This document shows, piece by piece, positions 61,401 to 64,000 of a stretch of DNA of 64,000 bases. Every line of letters starts with the position of its first letter. Positions within the stretch are counted from its first letter, which is position 1. The notes below the pieces were generated by a model, which saw only the letters and a list, made by a program, of their open reading frames with translations, was not told where the DNA came from and made no database searches. The position numbers were made by a program, and so were the translations under genes. The stretch covers positions 806,001-870,000 of the forward strand of contig JAVHNS010000013.1 of NCBI GenBank assembly GCA_036872755.1, given 5' to 3'. The stretch comes from Orbilia blumenaviensis. Its lineage: Eukaryota > Ascomycota > Orbiliomycetes > Orbiliales > Orbiliaceae.

Positions 61401-64000
61401 TGATTTGTTGGTCGCACATTTTTGTCTGTGTGACCCCTCAATCCTCTGATTTCCGGGCCGCACTTATTTTTCTTCCATTCATTCTCCTAATCCATTCATT
61501 CATCGGTCGGCTACGCAATCGATCTGGGCGCAAAGGGAGCATACTAGCGAAGGAATAGTGTCAGCGAATGTAATTGACATACGAACGACGGGCAGCAATT
61601 ACTATTGGTGCGAACGCGCGTCAGCAGCCTGTAGGAATATGTTCGCACGAGTGGAAGTTTCAGGGAAACAACACGGGAGGGAAAAAATCAATGGTATCTT
61701 CCAGGGCATCGTCGAAAGTATTGTTAAGAGGATGGGATTCGACAAGTTTCAGTTCGGAAAGCGAGTCAACGGAAACGAAAAGCTGGAAGCGACGGGCGGC
61801 TTGACTCTTGACCGACCTGTGCGGAGATATTCGAAGCCTTAGAGGGATCTCTTCACACGTTTCAGGAATAGAAGATATGATAGCTCAATAGGCTCAAATC
61901 TATGGAGTCCCCTTTGCTGGCAAGGCCGCTGGGTGGTTACCGGCCGCAATACAGAAAATCTAGGCTTGCGCCGTATTACGGGTGCCACTAGATGAGGTGT
62001 GCTAATGAGGGTGCTCAGGCTGGGCTTGCATCGGGGCACTCGGGTGCCCTCATCTCGTACGGGGACGGTAAACTACTGTCTAGAAAATTGTGGGGGTACG
62101 GTTTTCTTTTTTGAGTGGTCTTCGTGAGGTGAGTGAGATGAGAAGAAAACTTTTCCTTGCTTCTATATTGGGACCAACTTGTCATAGTGTCTTTGAGACA
62201 TCTGGGGATTTTAGGTCGTGGGTTAGCGAAAGTGGTGCTGATGTTTGAACGATCACCAGATCGCACGTTAGGAGACATTCGGAGCTGAATTTCTCGGAGA
62301 ATTGTGCGGCCTTCCCTGCATCGAGTTCAGCCCCTCAAAGGCTGTGGATGGCTAGGAGGACCTCTACCTGCCTCTACCAAGACTGACTACTGACTCGGCA
62401 TCGAAGCCTTGTCAAGGTTTTGGATGGTCAAAGGCATTTTTTGGACTGTGGCCTAGCCCTGGGTGTGGCTAGAACAAAGGCCTCTGACAGGTTTCTGCGA
62501 GACATACCCGCTCGAGGCGTACTTTAGTAGGGGGGAAAAACTCCTGCTGCAGATGTCCGAAACGAAATCTTGGTCTGAGTTCTGGCAAGCCAACAGGAAA
62601 CGAGCCCTCGTGTGGGAGTGGACAATTCGAATGGATGGCTGTCTGAGCGTACACCAGCTGCTCGGTCTGTGCAACTAAGAATGTGGACGAACGGACAATT
62701 CGATTTATCAGGTGCCAAAATCACCTTGTACCCCCCCCTGCAGATGGGAGCACCCGTTCGAGCCTTGATTGCCGAATCCCCGCCGGAAAAGTTTACCCCT
62801 CCAGGAATGGGCTTATGGGTGAACAAACGATGACCATCGATTTCATACTATGGATTGAAATCACTGAGCCAAGAGACTTTCGTCTGACTAGAGGAAAGAC
62901 ATACCTTGGAATGTTGATCCTAGGCGACATTTAGTAGTCAGTCCTCGTCATTGAAGTTGGAAGCCCTCGGCCATGTTCCTGGACGTCATGACTTTCCGGG
63001 CAGGGTTTCGAAGAAATTTTCGAATTCCTCCTATTGGCTCGAGGTTCTACGATTCAAAGACAATTTTCTGTGTCCTGAGTCGGTTCTCATGTTTAACATT
63101 GAGAATACTGACCCCCCTTTTGCTTCGACGGGATTTCCCACACACAAGGTGGTGGGATACTCAATTCCAGTAACTCCGTGACAAAGGTCTTCCACTGCCT
63201 GAACCGGCGGCAACGGTTCGGGCGAGCAATCCAAATACTGGAATGACGGGATTTCGACACTAGGATATATCTGGGGAACCTGTCAACGTCCTCTATGCGA
63301 AATATAGCCAAGAAGCGTCAAATTCTTGCATTCAAGTGTTCAAGTGGGCGCCTGAGAATTCTTACATACGACGCACGGATATCCTAGGACAAAACGATCA
63401 AGAAGAGGCGAAACGTTGAGCCATGAACTCCATTTTTGGATAAACAAACTGTGTTTTAGTTGGGTCTTGTTTTTACCTCGTATGCAATTGCTGTACCGAG
63501 TAAGAGAGCCGGTATGCTGGTGGTTGGAATCCAACAGGGTGGCTAAGTTGGACCGATGAGCTGCCGTACGGATATGGTATCGCTACTATTCCAGAATTGG
63601 AACCATGAGGTGTTTAAGGCGGCAATCACAAATTCGCTTTGCTGCCCATTAAATCTGACAGCTGGTACTGGCGAGGAACTGCACGGTCACCTGCTTCGTT
63701 CCATCCCGAATGGCCGGCTTTTGGGGTAAATCTAATGGATCCAAGGACCAGACCCTGTCCATATATTCCTATATTGGTGTGCCATATACCTGCTAGCGTA
63801 TAGCAGGGTTGATGGTGCAAAGACTCCTACACGATCCGGCCATGGGTATCATGGCCAAGTCGTACGGTTAGCGAGATAGCGCCTCATCTTGCCTTAATCT
63901 AACCGATGAGGTCGTGATCCGTGCCAAAGTTGAATCTCGAGCGAAATGGGAGGGCCACCTTGAGATCTTTCTGGGAGAAGGTGCGGCATGCATGTCCACT
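58436..64000. other. Gene-free right end of the window
   Basis: About 5.5 kb with no gene I can support. The left part (58436-61200) is AT-rich and carries a polypurine tract at 59637-59741. From 61200 on, composition is more balanced and short ORFs crowd both strands; the most protein-like are 62463-62678, 62612-62833 and 62951-63181 (plus). No domain, start or splice model could be fixed. A gene entering from the right edge is possible. Confidence 0.5.
59637..59741 (+). repeat. Polypurine tract, about 100 bases
   Basis: Almost only A and G, built from AGAAGGAAGGAG- and AAAAAG-like units with a few T. It lies in non-coding DNA. Confidence 0.8.

Overview
The window reads as nuclear DNA of a filamentous ascomycete (Pezizomycotina). 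Protein genes are split by short introns (about 50-130 bp) with GTNNGT-type donors and CTAAY-like branch points 8-25 nt before the acceptor. The families are typical fungal ones: an Osh3-type oxysterol-binding protein, AIM24, DUF3602, a cyanovirin-homology secreted protein and a kinase-ankyrin fusion. I cannot name a genus from the sequence. I rebuilt exon structures by hand from splice signals and protein-family expectations, and every multi-exon model reported as a CDS closes in frame.

Layout from left to right: phospholipase D (minus strand, cut by the window start); a protein kinase fused to ankyrin repeats (plus); an unnamed protein with a possible ubiquitin-like N-terminus (minus); an Osh3-like lipid-transfer protein (plus) after a 4.2 kb upstream region; a small secreted cyanovirin-N homology protein (plus); a type I membrane protein with a pepsin-like ectodomain lacking the catalytic motifs (plus); ARP1 centractin, a zinc-knuckle Air-like protein and a DUF3602/Par32-like protein (all minus); an intron-containing tRNA-Lys(UUU) (plus); a decayed or mis-spliced acidic ORF (plus) facing an F-box protein (minus); a tail-anchored fatty aldehyde dehydrogenase (minus); exosome subunit RRP4 (minus) back to back with dihydroorotase URA4 (plus); eIF2-beta (plus); and an AIM24-family protein (plus). 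The last 5.5 kb carries no gene I can support.

Most genes are single-copy housekeeping genes and do not form a pathway. Loose themes are lipid and membrane signalling (PLD1 makes phosphatidic acid, the Osh3-like protein moves lipids at ER contact sites, the aldehyde dehydrogenase clears fatty aldehydes), RNA metabolism (RRP4 and the Air-like zinc-knuckle protein both belong to the nuclear exosome/TRAMP world) and translation (eIF2-beta, tRNA-Lys). The more individual, probably lineage-specific genes are the kinase-ankyrin fusion, the ubiquitin-like-domain candidate, the pseudo-aspartic-protease membrane protein, the cyanovirin homologue and the F-box/decayed-ORF pair.

Long intergenic stretches are AT-rich, with homopolymer and polypurine tracts and a 13-bp minisatellite next to the aldehyde dehydrogenase stop codon. 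I saw no intact transposon, no CRISPR array (none expected in a fungus), no rRNA gene and no recognisable biosynthetic cluster. I found no clear new multi-gene system; the best leads are single-gene oddities.
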